NCBI GenBank assembly: GCA_023055505.1 | Contig: JALIRH010000044.1 | Span: forward strand, 1,674,001 to 1,738,000 | Length of the DNA stretch: 64,000 nucleotides | Direction: 5' to 3' | DNA from: Callipepla californica brunnescens | Taxonomy: Eukaryota > Chordata > Aves > Galliformes > Odontophoridae | In this document: positions 10,201-20,600 of the stretch, piece after piece | How positions within the stretch are numbered: position 1 is the stretch's first letter | Layout of the letters: every line of letters starts with the position of its first letter | Made by a program: the position numbers and the translations under genes | The notes under the pieces: model-generated | Databases searched by the model: none | What the model was told of the DNA's origin: nothing | What the model saw: the letters and a program-made list of their open reading frames with translations, nothing else

Positions 10201-12124
10201 AAAGCAAGCAGCTTGGTGTCACAACTTACATGGCAACGCTGTCAGAGGCTGATGCAGGAGGTCATAAGGGCTATTATTTCAAAATGCAGAGCCTGCCCTA
10301 AATTCCTCGTGTTGTGTTGTAATGTCCTGGCTTTTAATTGCGAGCTGTGGAACTCAGAGATTTATTTTTTTTCTGGGTCTGCTGTCCTGTGGGTGTAAAA
10401 ATTCCTGCTGCTGCCTGCAGGAGGTGTGCTAAGGGTCAGCAGGGACCTGTTATTTCAGAGGCATTATTTCAGCTGAAAGATGCCCATAAGAACTGCACTT
10501 TAGCAAAGCCTTCAGTCCAGACGATATATGGTGCTGTCGATGGTAGCAAAGACTAATCTTTGCTGCATTACCCTTGACCATACTGAACTTGGCTCCAAGT
10601 GCCTTAAGACATCAGGTGTCCTTCCTGTCTTCTGGCTTTACCCTCCAGACCTAGCTCTGGTAACCCTTAACTTTCTGTGCTGGTCTAGTCCCCTTCCACG
10701 TGAGTGAATGGTCATTTACAACAAGATGGGTTGAATGGAGCCCATTTTAGCTGCCAGTGCATCTGTGATGCATACGTAAGCTTGCAACTTCATTGCTCCT
10801 GGCTGGCCAGAGAGGCAGAAGCTGCAGGGGAGACAGAGGAACCTGCTGATGAAGGTAAAAGAACATAACACTTAAAGTGAACTTCACTCTTTATGATGAA
10901 ATGCATGCTGAAATTCCTGTTAATGTTTGTAAATTTGGGGCAGAAAGCTGAGAAGAGACAGAATGGGAAAGATGTGTGCTCAGTGGTTTTGGCACCAGTC
11001 CCTGAACAGGTGGTTGTCTGCTTTGTATGGAGGTGGATGAGCATGGATGTGTCATATGCAGGTCCCTGCCGGCCCTGGAGGTGCAGCTTGTAGAGAGTGG
11101 AGGCAGAGGTAGGGCCCTCTGCACAGGGACAAAACCTGTAAAAGCTGAGAACAGCCTGAAAATCCTATCGCAGCCAGCTCAAAGTGGCATTCAAACCTGT
11201 CCCCTTCCTTCCCTGACAGGAGTCAGCCATCGAGCTCATATTTGCCGCTTTTTTCACCACGGCCAGTGCCAGCACTTCCCTCATCCTCCTGCTGCTAAAG
11301 CACCCCTCGGCAATTGAAAAAATCCGTCAGGAGCTGGCGACCCACGAGCTGTACTCACAGCACCAGCACTGCCCCACAGAATCCTGCCCAGGGGCAGGCA
11401 GGGACTGCAAGCAGCAACTCCTCACCGCGGCCAGCGATGCTCATGAGGACCAGAGCCAGCCCCATGGCCCCACGGGGAAGGCAGAGTTGGGGGACGGCCG
11501 CTCCCCGCATTTCCCAGCCCCACTGGAGCCTGTGTGCCCCCCGAACAGCCCCCAGCGCCGGGGCTGCCGCTGCCCCCCAGACATCGGCCTGGAGCAGCTG
11601 AGCCGCCTGCGCTACCTGGACTGCGTGGTCAAGGAGGTGCTGCGGGTACTGCCACCTGTCTCTGGGGGGTACAGGACCGCGCTGCAGACCTTCGAACTGG
11701 ATGTAAGTGCCTGCAGAAAAGAAAGAAGGGGGGCTGCCCCCAGGTGCCTTCCACTGGGCCCTAACTCTCCCCTCCTCTCCCCTCTCAGGGTTACCAGATC
11801 CCCAAGGGCTGGAGTGTGATGTACAGCATCCGTGACACGCACGAGACGGCTGCCATCTACCAGAGCCTCCCGGGTGGTTTTGACCCTGACCGCTTCAGTG
11901 TCACCCAGCCAGAGGCTGCCAGCCGCTTCCACTACATCCCCTTTGGTGGCGGGGCACGGAGCTGCATCGGCAAGGAGCTGGCACAGGCCATCCTGAAGCT
12001 GCTGGCCATCGAGCTGGTCACCACGGCCCGCTGGGAGCTGGCCACCCCCGCCTTTCCTGCCATGCAGACCGTGCCCATTGTGCACCCTGTAGGCGGGCTG
12101 CAGCTCTACTTCCACCCACTGTAG
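6688..12124 (+). CDS. CYP26C1: Cytochrome P450 26C1, retinoic acid hydroxylase (6 coding exons)
   Basis: This microsomal haem-thiolate monooxygenase oxidises all-trans- and 9-cis-retinoic acid to inactive hydroxy/oxo forms. Exons: 6688-6879, 6957-7181, 7291-7566, 8901-9056, 11220-11702, 11789-12124. All junctions are phase 0 with GT/AG sites, and the frame is open for 555 residues. The N-terminus has a hydrophobic ER anchor (about residues 8-25) then the basic/proline hinge [16 protein letters not shown]. The I-helix reads [10 protein letters not shown] (292-301), the CYP26B/C form lacking the acidic residue of CYP26A1. ExxR is E422-R425. The haem loop is [15 protein letters not shown] with ligand Cys503. 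Oddity: residues 328-403 form a long Pro/Cys/Ser-rich insertion between the J and K helices, making it longer than the roughly 522-residue human protein. Exon 5 corresponds to CYP26A1 exons 5 and 6 fused. Start chosen as the first in-frame ATG giving the ER anchor. Confidence 0.93.
7567..8900 (+). other. CYP26C1: CYP26C1 intron 3
   Basis: A 1334-bp intron (gtactt...cccacag), pyrimidine-rich and moderately GC-rich. Open frames inside it show no domain. I see no repeat element or RNA gene. Confidence 0.8.
9627..9642 (+). promoter_or_regulatory. Candidate DR4 nuclear-receptor element
   Basis: AGGTCA-TTCT-GGGTCA is two consensus half-sites in direct repeat with 4-bp spacing, the geometry preferred by thyroid-hormone receptor/RXR and LXR/RXR. 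It lies in CYP26C1 intron 4. Prediction from sequence only. Confidence 0.35.
10051..10067 (-). promoter_or_regulatory. Imperfect DR5 (weak retinoic-acid element candidate)
   Basis: Read on the minus strand it is AGGTCA-CTGCC-ATGTCA. One half-site is perfect and the other deviates at its second base. The 5-bp direct-repeat spacing fits RAR/RXR. It is in CYP26C1 intron 4. Weak on its own. Confidence 0.2.
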
Positions 12125-13290
12125 CCCAGTCATGGTGGTGAGGCCTGAGCCGGCCCACTCAGCTCAGCCCTGCGGTGGTGCACATGGCTGGGCTGCTACA
12201 GTGCAAAGCCCCAGAGTTTTCTTGTTTTTCCCCCTCCTGGTGCCCAGTGCTTTAGCAAGGGTCCCACAGAGCACTGAGGGAAGCCTCACCCCCGCCAAGG
12301 GTGCCCACCAGCCCTGCACACATCCCTGGGAGCAAAGCCCCATTCCTGCCGCAGGGCTTTCTCTTGCGGGCCTGTGAAGGAGAGGTGGGAATAATGTCCT
12401 GCACACCCTGTCTGGCACACCACAGCTTTCTAGGGCTGGAAAAGAAGGAAGATGGGAGCTCTGTGGGGAAACACACGCTAGGTCTGCCCAATTCATAGCA
12501 TCAGCCGTAGGCAGGATAACTGCGTCAAGAGGTTTTTATCGTAAATATTTCATCTCTTTCCCGCACTTCCTATTAGAGTGATGTGAATCCTGCTGCTTGT
12601 GCTCTGAATGCCTGGTGTCAGTGCCGGGCTGAAAGGCACCCTGCCCAGGCGGTCCCCGTCACACATCTACGCTGGGGCACGCAGCGGGGCACAGCTCTGC
12701 CTGGGGCAGAAATGTGGCTCCCAAATGTGGCGGCTCAGATCTGGAAGATGTTGAACCGCGGGGCTGAGTTAAGCGCTGTTGGCAGCTTGACCCCATTGTG
12801 AACCGGAGCCTCTGCCCCTCCTGACCTTGTCCTGAGTCTCCCGCCGCAGGTGGCACGGGGTGACCGCTGCAGGGCTGCTGCTGTGACAGTGACCGGCAGG
12901 ACAGGAGGGGGACGCGGGCTTCGGCCACGGGAGCGCCGGGGCTCCTCCAGCAGCGCACTTAAAAATTCCCCCTAGCGCTAGCGAGCCCCGCAGCCGCCCG
13001 CTGCAACCTGTAACGTAGAGCTAGTTAAAAAAAAAAAGACTCCAAACTGATTTTGTTTTCAGATAAACACGAGCATTTACAAATGAAGTGTAATAATTGT
13101 TACTTGTAATCAAAGTTTGTTCATATTAGGCTGTTAATTTCTTGACCTCCTTCCAAGATGTTTTTAATTATCCCTTTCACTCTTTACCATTTGATTCTTT
13201 TCGAGCCGGTGGCTGCGGAATACACAGCTGGGGAGATAATAAAGCCTTCCTGCGGCAATTATCGGTGCTCAGGCCACCGTATCTCGTTAT
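12125..13290. other. CYP26C1 3' flank / CYP26C1-CYP26A1 intergenic, part 1
   Basis: This presumably includes the CYP26C1 3'UTR, but no AATAAA or ATTAAA lies close to the stop at 12122-12124. The first canonical AATAAA is at 13238-13243, 1.1 kb away, so the transcript end is unresolved. From about 13020 the composition becomes AT-rich (13040-13200) before turning CpG-rich again. That patch between two CpG-rich blocks looks like a candidate conserved non-coding element, which I cannot confirm without an alignment. Confidence 0.5.
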
Positions 13291-13326
13291 TTTGACAGAC
13301 AGTGAACTTGGCGCGGTTGCCGGCCG

Positions 13327-13402
13327 GGTTCACGCAGATGTCACGGTCCGTGTTGTAGGTCACGAGCGGGTCAGCGCCCGGTGAGGGGAGAGCGCCGGGT
13401 CA
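13327..13402 (+). promoter_or_regulatory. CYP26A1: Upstream nuclear-receptor half-site cluster of CYP26A1
   Basis: The + strand half-sites are GGTTCA (13327), the degenerate ATGTCA (13338), AGGTCA (13357), GGGTCA (13368) and GGGTCA (13397). A minus-strand AGTTCA lies just before, at 13303-13308. GGTTCA-N5-ATGTCA is an imperfect DR5 and AGGTCA-N5-GGGTCA a perfect one. Mammalian CYP26A1 is known to have a distal RARE (R2) upstream of the proximal one. This cluster is the likely counterpart here by position and type. Confidence 0.6.
13357..13373 (+). promoter_or_regulatory. CYP26A1: Distal DR5 retinoic-acid response element of CYP26A1
   Basis: AGGTCA-CGAGC-GGGTCA fits RGKTCA-N5-RGKTCA exactly. 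It is about 1.2 kb upstream of the CYP26A1 TATA box and would bind RAR/RXR heterodimers cooperating with the proximal element. The site is read directly. Its function is inferred from the known two-RARE architecture of CYP26A1. Confidence 0.65.
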
Positions 13403-14492
13403 GGGCGCGGCCGCAGCTCCGGGCCGGGCTCCGCGGGGCGGCCGCGAGGGTCCGCCCGGGCCGGGGCTGCGAGGGGCGGGCACGGGGAGGGAGGGAGTCC
13501 CGTCCGGTGCGCTGAGCGTCAGAAAAGTGCTAATACAAAATGACACCTCGTCGCCGCCGCCACCCCCGGAGACACAAACACGCGCGCACGCAGCTTTTAT
13601 TGAGCTTGTGGTAGGAGTAAGAAAGCAGAAGCTAAAAGGATGGGAAAATAGGGGGGTAAAAAGGGAGGGGGAGCGATCACGATCGTTTATTGGTAGCAGC
13701 GGAGATGTCCGCGGCCCCATCCCTCCCTCCGCACCCCCGCAGTGCCCGGCAGCCGCGTCCCTCGGAGCTCATTCTGCGCGCCCATCGGAGCCCATCGGCC
13801 GTAGCTCCGCAGCCCCGGGGCCGCGCTCCGCCCGCAGGTGGAACCCCGGGAGCGCCCCGGAGCGGAGCGCAGCCCGCCCGCAGGGTACGGCCGCGCCAGA
13901 GCGCCTCTCCCCGGCCGCGGCAGCCCCGGCGAGCCCCGGGCGAGGGCGGGCGGCGGAGATCGGAGCCGAGCTCGGCGGGCAGGGTGTTCCCTTTCCGCGC
14001 TCACCTCCCTTTCCGTCGGTGACCCGCGGTTGAACCTGCATCGGGAGGCCGAGACGGAGCGCTGCCCGTTGCCCCTTCCTCCGCGGCTGGGCAGAAACAC
14101 AAACCGGGCCTTCCGAGGTGAGCCAGGGGACAGCGGAGGCTCCTTCGCCGACGCGGCTCTGCCCGGGGAGCCGCAGGGTGCCCCGGCGAAGGGCAGTACC
14201 CCCGGCCCGGCTACCGGCGCGTCCCGACTGGCGACGGAGCCCCGCAACGACCGGAGAGCCCCGCGGGTGGGTACGTCCCGGCAGCCGGCTCGGTGCCGCT
14301 GCAGTAGGGCACCCCTCCGCCCCAGCGCTGCTGGTTCCCGAGGAGCGCGGCGGTAAATCCGAGGGGACGGCGGGTCCCGCAGCACCCCGTGTGTCTGCTC
14401 TGCGGCCGTCTGCGGCGGGAGGGATGCGCCGCGCAAAGCAAACGGTTAAAGATTTCGGGGGGAGGAGCCAGGCCGCAATCCGCAATTAAAGA

Positions 14493-14509
14493 TGAACTTT
14501 GGGTGAACT
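14493..14509 (-). promoter_or_regulatory. CYP26A1: Proximal DR5 retinoic-acid response element (R1) of CYP26A1
   Basis: The plus strand reads TGAACTTTGGGTGAACT, that is AGTTCA-CCCAA-AGTTCA on the minus strand, a perfect DR5. It matches the proximal RARE known from vertebrate CYP26A1 promoters and lies about 50 bp upstream of the TATA box. The flanks are AT-rich (ATTAAAGA before, TAATTTATC after) inside a GC-rich promoter, typical of a strongly constrained site. The overlapping TGAACTTTGG also resembles HNF4 and TCF/LEF motifs. RAR/RXR binding here drives induction of the enzyme by its own substrate. Confidence 0.9.
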
Positions 14510-14554
14510 AATTTATCGGATGGTAAGGTAGGGTGGGCAGCAACCTGGGAAGGG

Positions 14555-14561
14555 TATAAAA
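14555..14561 (+). promoter_or_regulatory. CYP26A1: CYP26A1 TATA box
   Basis: TATAAAA sits in a GC-rich setting (gggTATAAAAggcgg). Transcription should start near 14585, giving a short 5'UTR of about 70 nt before the ATG at 14656. The start codon context (ccgccATGg) is a strong Kozak match. Confidence 0.85.
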
Positions 14562-14655
14562 GGCGGCCCGCGTCGAGCCCAGCCCGCGCACTCGGAGCTC
14601 CTGGGGGGCCGGGCCGGGCCGGACCGGAGCGGACTCGCTGCCCCACCGCCCCGCC

Positions 14656-17199
14656 ATGGGCTTCTCTGCCTTGGTCGCCAGCGCCTTGTGCACTTTCCTG
14701 CTGCCCCTGCTACTCTTCCTGGCGGCCGTCCGGCTCTGGGACCTGTACTGCGCCAGTGGCCGCGACCCCAGCTGCCCGCTGCCGCTGCCCCCGGGCACTA
14801 TGGGGCTCCCCTTCTTCGGGGAGACGCTGCAGATGGTGCTGCAGGTAAGGCGGGCAGCTCCTCCTCTCCCTGCAAGGGACGAGGCTGAGCGGGGCTGTAC
14901 CGGGCTCCTGAGCCCAGGTGCGGATGAGTTCATTCTTCTTTTTTTTTCCCTTTTTTTTTTTTTTCCTTCTGTATTTATTTCTAATTTATTCATTTCAAAT
15001 TTACTTACTTCCTTCCCTGTCCAGCGGCGGAAATTCCTGCAGATGAAGCGTAGGAAATACGGCTTCATTTACAAGACTCACCTCTTCGGGCGGCCCACGG
15101 TGCGGGTGATGGGCGCTGAGAACGTGCGGCACATCCTGCTGGGTGAGCACCGCCTGGTCTCCGTGCAGTGGCCGGCCTCAGTGCGCACCATCCTGGGCTC
15201 GGGCTGCCTCTCCAACCTCCACAACGGGCAGCACAAGCACCGCAAAAAGGTACGGCCCCGACAGCGGGCGGGGAGCGGGACAGCCGACCCGGGTGCGGTG
15301 GCTGAGCCCATGTCCTCTTCTCCTCCCTCCTCATCCTCTGGGCAGGTGATCATGCAGGCCTTCTCCCGGGACGCCCTGCAGCACTACGTGCCCGTCATCC
15401 AAGAGGAGGTGAGTGGCTGCCTGATGCGGTGGTTGGGCGCAGGGCCCTGCCTGCTGGTGTACCCCGAGGTGAAGCGCCTCATGTTCCGCATCGCCATGCG
15501 CATCCTGCTGGGCTTCCAGCCCCGCCAGGCCGGCCCCGACGGCGAGCAGCAGCTGGTGGAGGCCTTCGAGGAGATGATCCGCAACCTATTCTCCCTCCCC
15601 ATCGATGTGCCTTTCAGTGGGCTCTACCGGGTAAGGCTCTGGGCAGAGGGAGAGATGGCGGTGTGATGTGAGCCAGCAGTGTGGCATAAGTTGGTGGTAT
15701 GGCACAAGTCCCAGCTTGCTCTCCCCCTGCTTGCACAGGGCCTGAGGGCACGCAACATCATCCATGCCAAGATTGAGGAGAACATCCGTGCCAAGATGGC
15801 CCGCAAGGAGCCCGAGGGTGGCTACAAGGATGCTCTGCAGCTACTGATGGAGCACACACAGGGTAACGGAGAACAGCTCAACATGCAGGTGAGATTCCCT
15901 CTATCCAGATCCATCTCTTCCCATCCCATTTTCCTCCCTCAGTTGGCAGCGTGTTTATCTTTGGGACTGAGAACGGAGAACTGGAGGTGCTGCCCTTTGC
16001 CAGGTCATAAAGCAGCCTGTGCAGTGCACGAGGGTCCTGGGGGCAGATGCTGGATGAAGGCTGTAGGGGGTGTCCCCATGGGATCTACTAGCCACCCTGG
16101 CTCCTGGGTTCCTGCTGTAGCCTGAGATCACCATGCAGCATTGGTGGTGGAGAGAGCCAAGTGGGGATACCGTGCTCAAGCCATATTTTCTTTCTCTTGT
16201 CCTGTATGTAAGGAGCTGAAGGAGTCTGCTACAGAGCTGCTGTTTGGAGGCCATGAAACCACTGCCAGTGCTGCCACATCGCTGATTGCCTTCCTGGGGC
16301 TCCACCATGATGTCCTGCAGAAAGTGAGGAAGGAGCTGCAAGTAAAGGTGTGTGTCTTTCCCACAGCCAACTCCCAGAAGCAGGAGGCGGGAAGGTCCCT
16401 CTGAGAGGTGTCCCAAGGTGGATTCCCCTTGACACAGGAGGTTTCCTACTTATAGGGTGGCAGGGAAACAACATTAGCTGGGGCACAGCTGTCTTGCAGT
16501 GGCTGGAGCCTGTTCCATAAATGTCATGGCAGCATCTTCCTACCTAGGGATTACTGTTTGGTCCCAACCAAGAGAAGCAATTGGACATGGAGGTCTTGGA
16601 GCAGTTGAAGTACACAGGCTGTGTCATCAAGGAAACCCTCAGGCTGAGCCCTCCTGTTCCTGGGGGATTCCGGATTGCACTCAAGACCCTTGAGCTGAAT
16701 GTAAGTAGGGCTGAGGCTCTGATGTGAATGTGGTTGTGAGAGAACCCGTCTTACTGTCTGGGGGGAACTAGAGGGTGCACCTACGTGTCCTGTGCTGACA
16801 CTTCAGCTTCCATAAAACAATGAGGTGCTTAATGTCTCCTTTCTCTTCTTTTGGTAGGGTTACCAGATCCCCAAAGGCTGGAACGTTATTTACAGTATCT
16901 GCGATACCCATGATGTGGCTGATCTCTTTACCGACAAGGATGAATTCAACCCGGACCGCTTCATGTCTCCGTCTCCAGAGGACTCCTCTAGGTTCAGTTT
17001 CATCCCTTTTGGTGGGGGCTTGAGGAGCTGCGTTGGCAAAGAGTTTGCAAAAGTCCTTCTAAAAATATTTACGGTGGAGCTGGCACGGAGCTGTGACTGG
17101 GAGCTGCTAAATGGACCTCCTACAATGAAAACGGGCCCCATAGTGTACCCTGTGGACAATCTGCCTGCCAAATTCATAGGTTTCAGCGGCCAAATCTGA
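14656..17199 (+). CDS. CYP26A1: Cytochrome P450 26A1, all-trans-retinoic acid 4-hydroxylase (7 coding exons)
   Basis: This ER-bound P450 clears all-trans-retinoic acid by 4-hydroxylation (and 18-hydroxylation), setting retinoid-free zones in the embryo. Exons: 14656-14844, 15025-15249, 15346-15630, 15739-15888, 16213-16347, 16548-16700, 16858-17199. All junctions are phase 0 and GT/AG, giving 492 residues, the length known for chicken. N-terminal ER anchor at about residues 8-25, then the hinge PLPLPPGTMGLPFFGET. I-helix GGHETTAS with the acid-alcohol pair E298-T299. ExxR is E357-R360. The haem loop is FIPFGGGLRSCVG with Cys437 as ligand. Exon 2 is 225 nt, identical in length to CYP26C1 exon 2. 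A GAG|GTGAGT match inside exon 3 (near 15406) is a strong-looking unused donor. Regulation: TATA box plus two perfect DR5 RAREs. Identification is certain. Confidence 0.97.
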
Positions 17200-17655
17200 G
17201 TGCTCGATGCTTGCCTCCGGCTGGATTTCTGCATAACATCTCTTATGTACATAGTAACTTTTTATAGTAACGAAGGCCTTTAAATATTTAAACTTGCAAA
17301 TGTACAGTAGTTATTTATGTCTAAGTATTTCAAAAGGCTGTGATGTTTTTCCCCAAGCACTACAATTATGGGTCTCTGATTCATAATTAGATAATTTTAT
17401 TTCTATAGAAATAAGTTTTCCCCTATTTAAGAATCTTATTGCAAGCTGGCCAGATAAGTGTTTGACAAGACATTTCAGCATGGTGTATGCATTCAGAAAT
17501 ATTCTCAGAGGCATCTGAAACAATGGCAACTAGCTATCATCCAAATTATCTAAATCATTATGGTTTGAGGTTTTCAGTATTATTTGTGTCTAGACCTCAT
17601 GTTCAATGTGTGACCTTTAAGTTTGATAATAAAGTTTATTTTTGAAGATCCTCTG
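17200..17655 (+). other. CYP26A1: CYP26A1 3' untranslated region
   Basis: An AT-rich 3'UTR runs from the TGA at 17197-17199 to the AATAAA at 17628-17633. It contains the AU-rich palindrome TTTAAATATTTAAA (near 17279-17292) and several ATTTA pentamers, consistent with a short-lived mRNA, as expected for a feedback enzyme. The end is approximate. Confidence 0.75.
17628..17633 (+). terminator. CYP26A1: CYP26A1 polyadenylation signal AATAAA
   Basis: This canonical hexamer lies about 430 nt after the stop codon and is followed by T-rich sequence. It is the first AATAAA after the stop. Confidence 0.8.
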
Positions 17656-20600
17656 TATGAAGATCTGCCTGCGTGCTAGAGGGGTAGCTTAACCAGATAA
17701 AATGACTCAAAAGGGTTTGAACATCAGTCAGACTTGCTTTTGTGGATATGCTGTTGCTGTTCTATGCTCACACCTCTTTCATACCCTCCTGCCCCCCCCA
17801 GTAAACTGTTTTGGCAGTGTGGTATGATAGTGAGTGCTACAGGTCTCTTTATTGAGCACGTTGTGTTGAGGCATAATAAATGAGGAAGTAAAGGGAAGCA
17901 GAAGAATAGTGAATAACACAAGCCTTTAACTGGAACTGGAGAAAACAGGTAGAGGGGAAAAAAATTCCATGAAGGTTCTCCTGTGTTACTGCTGACCTGT
18001 ATAAACAGACACTGGCTCTTGTTCTCTGTTGAGTCTGCAGTCTGTGAGCCTTTACTTACAAAGGTGTCTCTTATCAGCTGTTAGAGCAAATAAAATCTGC
18101 TGTGATTTCTTGTTGAAATGCAGCAGTTCTGCGTAGGTCAGAGATAGAGCGTGCATTTGGTTTAAGAACTCCTTTCCTGGAATTCAGCAAAGTGAAAACT
18201 AAAAGGCAGGCACTAATGTGAATTGATTAACAGAGAATCAACTGTTGAGATGCAATTCCCTAGGGCTGTGTAAGCAGCACAGATAAAATGCCCTGGGCAT
18301 GACCCCTGTTTTGCCTTAACCATAAGGTTTTTTCTGCCTTCCCTCCCACCGCCCCATTACTACACCTATTAGTCTTCCTTCAAAAGTCAAACAACATTGG
18401 GTGACTCTATAAACATCTACAAAGTACTCATGTAATTTGGTGTCGTGCTCACTTCTAAAAACATATAATTTTTTCCTTTGCTTCTGGACCTTGCTTTTTC
18501 ATTATGGTCTCCCAAGGTCAAAATTATGGATGGTGTTAAGCTGATCAAAATCACTGCAGCTGTTTGATAGCACCTGTGAGGTTTGGGTCTATTTTAGGGG
18601 ATGTTTCCGTGATGCATTCAATATGTTTTTAAAATGCTGGCTTCAAACACAGACTTCTCATGCAAGACCTTAGTTATGACTTACATTTAAAAATGAGCAT
18701 AGCTACTGTAGTCTTAAAATGAAAGATTAATTTTAGATTATGCCAACGTCTTCTTGGCACTATTTAGAATCTTAAATAATTTTCAATGTGTCGATCTCCT
18801 GAACAATTGTGCTCTTCAGGGATTTAATCACTGATCTCAGTTTAAGACCCATTTATCACCATAGTAGGAGTAGAAAATTGCAAACTGTGGTCCCAATTTG
18901 GAGGTTATCCAGAAGTCTAGGGAGCAGCACATCTCCCAGTTTGGTATTCTTTAACATCGTCCTTGTTAACATGACAACATCCTGCAAATCCTGACAGAAG
19001 CTGATATCTTAGAAATGCTTTATGATTCTTAAATAAAGATCTGAAGTGGGAACTTTATGAACTAGCTTTCATTATTTTAGTTTATGCTGAGGTTTTGTAA
19101 AGAGTGAGAATCTAGAGATGTCTGGAGAGTGCATACCTATTTCACAGTGTAAGCCGATGATCACCCACACTTTTCTGTTTCCTTTTATAATTTTTTTTAT
19201 TCAAATTAACAAGCATTTTATATTTGGAGAAAAAAAGATTCATACACTTATTTTGATTTTGTCTGAACATCTAGGGGCACATCCTCAGCAGCTGTAAATC
19301 ATGGCAGGCACAGCCCCTGTATAATTCATCCCTGGAGTTCAACGGTCTGTCACTGCTGTGTAATTTAGGCATCCAGAAGCTAGCTTTCAACAAGCAACTC
19401 CAAAAACTGGTAGCAGCATAGCTGCAGTAATACAGAGCTCGGCGTGGGTTAATTGCTAAAATATTTGCCCTACTTCTTGAGCAGGTTTTACAGCCCCTGC
19501 TAATCTCCCCTAGCAGCTGTGTGTGGCAGGGTGGGTGTGCAGCCCGGCCACAGGTGAGCTCTGCCATGGTTACACGGCTCTGCCCACTCAGCAGCACTGG
19601 GGCAGCTATGGGCTAAGGTTGCAGCAGCCAAACACGTAGGGTTTCTGAAGCCTCTGTGCAGTGTTTTGATGCGTGGATCTTGTTAACAGCATGCAGTTAT
19701 AGCCATCCTTGGATAAAATGAATGACTTTGGTGTGAACTGACATTGAGGAATGCTACTGGGTAAATCGGTTCCTGGTTGAAAGGCGGTAGTATTTCCAGA
19801 TCAGGCCAGGACAGGTAATGATTTGAAGGTGGTTATATGAGCAAGGAAAAAAACTGCAAACAAACGCTGTAAATTTCAGTTGAAATAAAATAATACTGCT
19901 TGATTTTTAATCTTTTAATCAAATTTATTTCATTTTTTCCTTGTGGAATTTTAAAAACAGTCACGCTATACTCAGTACTCAAGACAAGAAAGGGTTTTAA
20001 AGGATATTTTTCTGTTCTGGTTCATAAAAATACTTGCCGAAGGGACAGTATGAATTTTAGAATTAAGATTTTGCTCTTTTGTAACGTTTAATGCTTTTTT
20101 TTGTTTGTTTGTCCTTTCTACAGGAATCTTTTCCTGGATCTTGCAAAATGAGGCTGACAAAAATGTTGCCTTTCTTTCTATCCCATTTAATTGATTGTAT
20201 GTTTTCTTGTTTTCATCTGGTCAGCGATTTAGAATGACCTTTGGAGGGGGTACCAAAATAAATACTTTATAATATGTAAAATATTCCAACCTTGGCTTTC
20301 AAGAAGTTCTTGCCTACCTTAGGGCTTCAGGAAGTTTATTAAACTGTTTTTATAGATCTGTGTCTAGCTGCCTTTGAAAACAGAATGCTACAGTGCTGTG
20401 TCAATTATATATGTTGGCAGTAGTTATCAGTGCGGGTGCTGATGAAAGAGTTTGGCCCAGTATAGTTAAAAATTTATGTGCATTAAAATGGACCCCTAGG
20501 TCCATGCCTCAATATTCTTTATTTATTTATTTATTTTAATTAGAGTTGATTTCACAAAATATGAATACTCAAATAATGCTGCATAGCTCAAAGAGCTGCA

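Larger units (their letters stand above)
9057..11219 (+). other. CYP26C1: CYP26C1 intron 4, with candidate nuclear-receptor sites
   Basis: A 2163-bp intron (gtaact...ctgacag), the largest in either P450 gene. It contains a perfect DR4 hexamer pair at 9627-9642 and an imperfect DR5 at 10051-10067. There is no coding signal, and no interspersed repeat that I recognise. Confidence 0.8.
13300..15640. promoter_or_regulatory. CYP26A1: CpG island: CYP26A1 upstream region, promoter and exons 1-3
   Basis: A long CpG-dense block runs from about 13300 through the CYP26A1 promoter into exon 3, interrupted by AT-rich stretches near 13520-13690, around the proximal promoter (14440-14530) and in intron 1. 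It contains two perfect DR5 elements. Several long GC-derived open frames on both strands here (for example minus 13687-14436) have no protein signature. Confidence 0.65.

Noticed and set aside
13687..14485. Roughly 240-codon overlapping open frames on the minus strand upstream of CYP26A1
   Set aside because: They lie in the GC-rich upstream CpG island, with Arg/Pro/Gly-biased composition and no recognisable motif. They occur in two frames at once, as expected for a base-composition artefact.
15406..15412. GAG|GTGAGT strong donor match inside CYP26A1 exon 3
   Set aside because: Using it would delete conserved P450 sequence (YPEVKRLMFRIAMRILLG). The full exon reads through in frame with the known protein.
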